The notes under the pieces were generated by a model that was not told the origin of the DNA, did not search any database, and saw only the letters and a list, made by a program, of their open reading frames with translations. From Chrysomallon squamiferum (Eukaryota; Mollusca; Gastropoda; Neomphalida; Peltospiridae), in the NCBI GenBank assembly GCA_012295275.1, contig CM022665.1:45776595-45799094 (forward strand): 22,500 bases of DNA, in the 5' to 3' direction. Below are positions 19,121 to 22,500 of this stretch, piece by piece (positions within the stretch are counted from its first letter, which is position 1; the number at the start of each line of letters is the position of its first letter). A program made the translations under genes and the position numbers.

Positions 19121-19717
19121 AGAAATTTAAAGAGACGTTGAAACCTACATTTGAATAATTGATTATGAAGAATAGCTGAAACCTACAGTGAAGACTTGAT
19201 TATTTAGAAATTTAAAGAGAAGCTGAAAACTACACTGAATAATTGTATATTTAGAAATTTAATGAATAGCTGAAACGTATATCGAAGACATAATTACTTA
19301 GAAATTTAAAGAGAAGTTGAAACCCACATTAAAGACTTGAATACTTAGAAATTCAAAAAGGTGAAACCTACACTAAAGGCTTGATTATTTAGAAATTTAA
19401 GAAGCTGAAAACTACATTAAAGACTTGATTATTTAGAAATTTAAAGAGAAGTTGAAACCTACATTAAAAACTTGATTATTTAGATTTTTAAGAAGTTAAA
19501 ACCTACTCTGAAGACTTAATTATTTGTAAATTTAAAGAGAAGTTGAAACCTACATTAAAAACTTGATTATTTAGAAATTTAAGAAGTTGAAATCTACCCC
19601 GAAGACTTGATTATTTAGAAATTTAAAGAGACGTTGAAACTAAATTGAAGAATTGAGAAATTTAACGAGAAGCTGAAACCTACATTAAAGACTTGATTAT
19701 TTAGAAATTTCAAAGAC
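19121..19717. repeat. 44/47-bp minisatellite, about 13 copies, with dimeric higher-order pattern
   Basis: Each unit begins AGAAATTTAA and ends ACTTGATTATTT. Long units (47 bp) have AAAGAGAAGTTG, short ones (44 bp) have AAGAAGTTG. Over about 19390-19610 short and long units alternate, and the long ones share ACATTAAAAACTTG while the short ones share a YYCYGAAGACTT tail. This indicates amplification of a dimer of about 91 bp. Copies at both ends are more diverged. Confidence 0.9.
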
Positions 19718-20365
19718 AAGACATCTAAACAAATGTATGGTAAAAACTGAAATTAATCTCAGAGTATTTACCATTCCAATGAATGCTTCACGTGAAGAGA
19801 CGAAAATAAAGCTAACATAAGACTAAACTGAATATGAGCTTGTTTAACAAACATAATCTGTATGTAACTGATCTCAGTTTTTATTTTTATTTTAACATTT
19901 ACTATTTCTACTGCCATTACTATTATCACCGTCAGCACCAAATTATTACAACTTCTACAACTACTACAGCTACTACAACTGCTTTTGCTATTTTTGCTAG
20001 TACCATTATTACTGCTGGTACTTAATGACTGATCATATTTCGTAAGAAATGTGGGAAGATAACTTTTAATCTAGCTACAAAACGTTATTTTAAAATAACA
20101 CGTCAAAGTAATGTAATATCAATTTAACCGATTATACAATATATGCTTTAACTATACTACACTTATTTTTAAAATATTAAGTATCTCAGAGATTATCTTT
20201 GTAGGTTTATGTAGTGTAAAATGGTTTTATTACTTGTAAATTAAGACATGCATATCTGATATTGGCTTGTGATGATGTTTCTAAAATTATCGTGATAAAC
20301 ATAGCAAACCTCAAACCTGATAATGGATATTTTCTACTTACCGATAAGACTGAATAAACGATTAC
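19718..20365. other. AT-rich stretch, nothing recognised apart from one E-box and short (ACT)n
   Basis: CACGTG at 19789-19794 (within TTCACGTGAA, a 10-bp palindrome) and ACT/ACA triplets at about 19900-19985. No gene supported. Confidence 0.5.
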
Positions 20366-20469
<104 letters not shown>

Positions 20470-20509
20470 GCATCTATAATGATCTTGATTTTCAAAAACT
20501 AGATTTTTT

Positions 20510-20540
<31 letters not shown>

Positions 20541-20562
20541 CAACAACAACAACAACAACAAA
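20510..20562. repeat. (AAT)n(AAC)n microsatellite
   Basis: AAT at about 20511-20538 followed by AAC at about 20540-20561. Confidence 0.93.
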
Positions 20563-20984
20563 AAAACGATATAAGAGAAATGCTCTGTTGCATCCCTGTT
20601 ATATATGTAAATGAAATTTTATTTGAAAAAATAATACACACGATACAAGACAAAAAAAAAAAAAAAAAATAACGTCAAGAAAATTACTGAGGATAAGTCA
20701 AAAAAAGAAAATTATCGTACACGTATTTCTAAAGTGGTCCTTAAAGGCTGAACATACTTTCTGCGTGTGTATATTTAACTTGTCATAACTCAGTTTTTCG
20801 GTCTAAAATTAACGAGCGAGAAGCAGTAAGAAAAAACGTTCTCTCAACTGAAACCTTCAAAACAAACAAAAACATTTTTATTGCGATTTTATTTCCAGTC
20901 TCTATTAACGGGAATCTCATCATTTGCACATGTGAAGTCGCTTAAATTGCTCAAATTGCTTCTTCATGTACTGTATATTTGTTT
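20563..20984. other. AT-rich spacer, nothing recognised
   Basis: An A run near 20652-20669. No other feature. Confidence 0.5.
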
Positions 20985-21320
20985 GTTGAAATATCAGACG
21001 GACCACGTCAAACTCTTAAATCTAACAATCCAAATAATCAACTTACGAAACATGTCGATCGTTTTCTCTCACCTGTCGTCTGCCTTCAAAGACGAGAGCG
21101 CCATCAAACGGGGTCCAAGTCCAATAAAATTGGGCTTTTATTCCACTGCGAGCTCGTGGCCGGCACGACGTTTAATCGAAATGCGCGCGCGGCCTGATGT
21201 TATCACAAAGGACTATATGTACGGAACCGTCCCAAGTCCCAGACCGCAGCCAGACTTTCGTCTTCTTTTCCAGATGTTCTTCCCCTTATTCAATCAGATT
21301 TTATCGAATCTTTGAAGCGA
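20985..21320. promoter_or_regulatory. CpG-rich unique block with inverted CCAAT pair and E-box
   Basis: Sharply CpG-denser than its flanks (GCGCGCGG near 21185). CCAAT and ATTGG face each other at 21121-21133 with a 3-nt spacer, inside an imperfect 9-bp-arm palindrome. CACCTG E-box at 21070-21075. A plus-strand open frame continues across it (20881-21315 from a TTG codon, 144 codons, the longest in the window), but its N-terminal half is low-complexity and it has no recognisable domain, so I do not call it a gene. An exon of an unknown gene remains possible. Confidence 0.3.
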
Positions 21321-21960
21321 TTCTTAATTTGGACCAGTTCGCTGCAACTTAAACCCGTAATTCAGCACTTAAATTTGATACGGAGAAAATAAAAAGAAAA
21401 TTAGGAAATAATTTTCACTGCCGCAGAGAAAAAATTTTTTTTTTTTTTTTTTGGTAAATTTTCGGAGAAAACAGAATAAATTTTAGATATTTTACATTTG
21501 TTTGAGTTACAGTTAAAACAACAGCAGTGATAATAAGGAAGTTATAGGTATAGAAATTGTATGTTTATTTTTTTTTAATTCTCGTTTTCTCAAACTCGCG
21601 GTTAAATTAAGAAAGAAAATAGTGTGAAAAATGGATGGTCCTATATAAGACGTGTTTTATATTGTTTTGAGCTAAAAAGAAAGATTAAAAAATAAATTAG
21701 TTAATGAAGTAAATGAATATAAATTTTTTTTAAATGCTTAATTAAATTGTTAAAATATTATTTTACGGATTTCGTTTTCTTTCGGGTTTTTTTTTAAAAT
21801 TATAATTCAAATCCATTTCAATCTTCTATAATTCAATCAAATAGTAGATTGATAATTATTTCAATGAAATGTATTTTATATTTATATTTATAGATTTTAA
21901 AATCATGTATACTAGAATTAATTTTTATAAATATTTAACGCAATCCTGTTTTATGGATTG
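21321..21960. other. AT-rich stretch, nothing recognised
   Basis: T run near 21436-21452 and otherwise unique A/T-rich sequence. Confidence 0.55.
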
Positions 21961-21967
21961 TCACATA

Positions 21968-22002
21968 ATATATATATATATATTTATATATATATATATA
22001 CA
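21968..22002. repeat. (TA)n microsatellite
   Basis: TA run with one TTTA interruption. Confidence 0.9.
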
Positions 22003-22019
22003 AATCATATATAAATTAT

Positions 22020-22295
22020 TTTTATGCATATCTCATGATTACTTTTATACGTGTTTAATGACTATTTTTTTACATATTTGATTATTATTTTTTAAATAGA
22101 TATTTATATTTATTCAGATATTTAGTTTTTCTAGATACATTGTGGTTAGTGACTACATTTATTGATAGTTTGTGACTATTTTTATAGATATTTAGTGATT
22201 TTTTTGGTAATATACTTAGTGTCTATTTTCATACGTATTCTATCACTATTTTTTATTATTATTATTTAGTAACTATTTATATGGATGGTTTAGTG
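22020..22295. repeat. Degenerate tandem repeat, unit about 30-36 bp
   Basis: Recurring TTTAGTGACTATTTTTATAG-like segments (TTAATGACTATTTTT, TTAGTGACTACATTTATTG, TTTGTGACTATTTTTATAG, TTAGTGTCTATTTTCATACG, TTAGTAACTATTTATATGG) separated by AT-rich linkers. Divergence is high so copy number is uncertain. Confidence 0.6.
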
Positions 22296-22396
22296 GAATT
22301 CTAACACAATTTAATTCTCCATTAACGTCAGTGAAAATTGAAATTATTTTGAGACGGTGCGCCAGAACACGAGGTGGAATGCACTTAACAAACGCT

Positions 22397-22413
22397 GTAA
22401 ATAAACTATTTAC
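22397..22413. promoter_or_regulatory. Inverted forkhead-like half-sites
   Basis: GTAAATA-AAC-TATTTAC is a perfect inverted repeat whose half-sites match the forkhead core (GTAAAYA). The same segment ends in GCCTGATAGATTCTTG (22422-22437) and homeodomain-like TAATTA words. Candidate regulatory patch cut by the window end. Confidence 0.3.
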
Positions 22414-22500
22414 GACTTTCGGCCTGATAGATTCTTGCTAATTAATATCGTTCCCAATCTTCGCCTGGAATGATCATTATCTCTTAAAGATAATTAATTA

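Overview
This window is AT-rich (well under 35% G+C by eye), non-operonic animal DNA. It is full of trinucleotide microsatellites (ATT, AAT, AGT, GTT), homopolymer T/A runs and several independent minisatellites. Only one protein-coding gene can be supported. It is the 3' part of a myogenic bHLH factor of the MyoD/MRF family on the + strand, present as two short exons (7185-7257 and 11193-11323) joined across a 3.9 kb intron. Splice signals, reading phase and the conserved C-terminal helix III motif (SSLDCLSLIVESIS) all agree. The exon with the basic helix-loop-helix domain is not visible, so it should lie upstream of position 1 and intron 1 exceeds 7.1 kb. The invertebrate-type C-terminus and the repeat content suggest a protostome, perhaps a mollusc such as a cephalopod. 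That taxon is an inference from style and not a proof.

Layout. Positions 1-7184 are intron 1, with a 42-bp tandem repeat (237-500), a CpG-denser block with three CACGTG boxes (907-1530), a 34-bp minisatellite (2729-3100), a three-copy repeat of about 115 bp (3457-3805), and a CpG-rich island with a duplicated inverted TTATCG/CGATAA element (5097-5162). Exon 2 is at 7185-7257. Intron 2 (7258-11192) ends in a roughly 730-bp wall of trinucleotide arrays next to the exon 3 acceptor. Exon 3 ends with a TGA at 11321-11323.

The presumed 3'UTR begins at 11324. It holds a 22-bp minisatellite carrying CRE-like TGACGTCA/TGATGTCA cores (11391-11580), then a cluster of GTGCCTT/TGCCTT words (11579-11960) that match the target of the deeply conserved neuronal microRNA miR-124. 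Candidate polyadenylation signals are at 12108, 13539 and 13969.

Positions 14000-22500 have no recognisable gene. They contain long simple repeats, a 16-bp perfect inverted repeat enclosing two CRE sites (15905-16009), a CpG/E-box/CCAAT-rich block (16330-16990) that looks regulatory, a 44/47-bp minisatellite with dimeric higher-order structure (19121-19717), and a CpG-rich block near 20985-21310. A perfect RFX-type X-box is at 13919-13932.

The one gene can be read as a muscle-determination transcription factor. Its likely control elements (E-boxes, CREs, possible miR-124 sites) are embedded in repeat-rich non-coding DNA. The regulatory readings are inferences from motif matches only.
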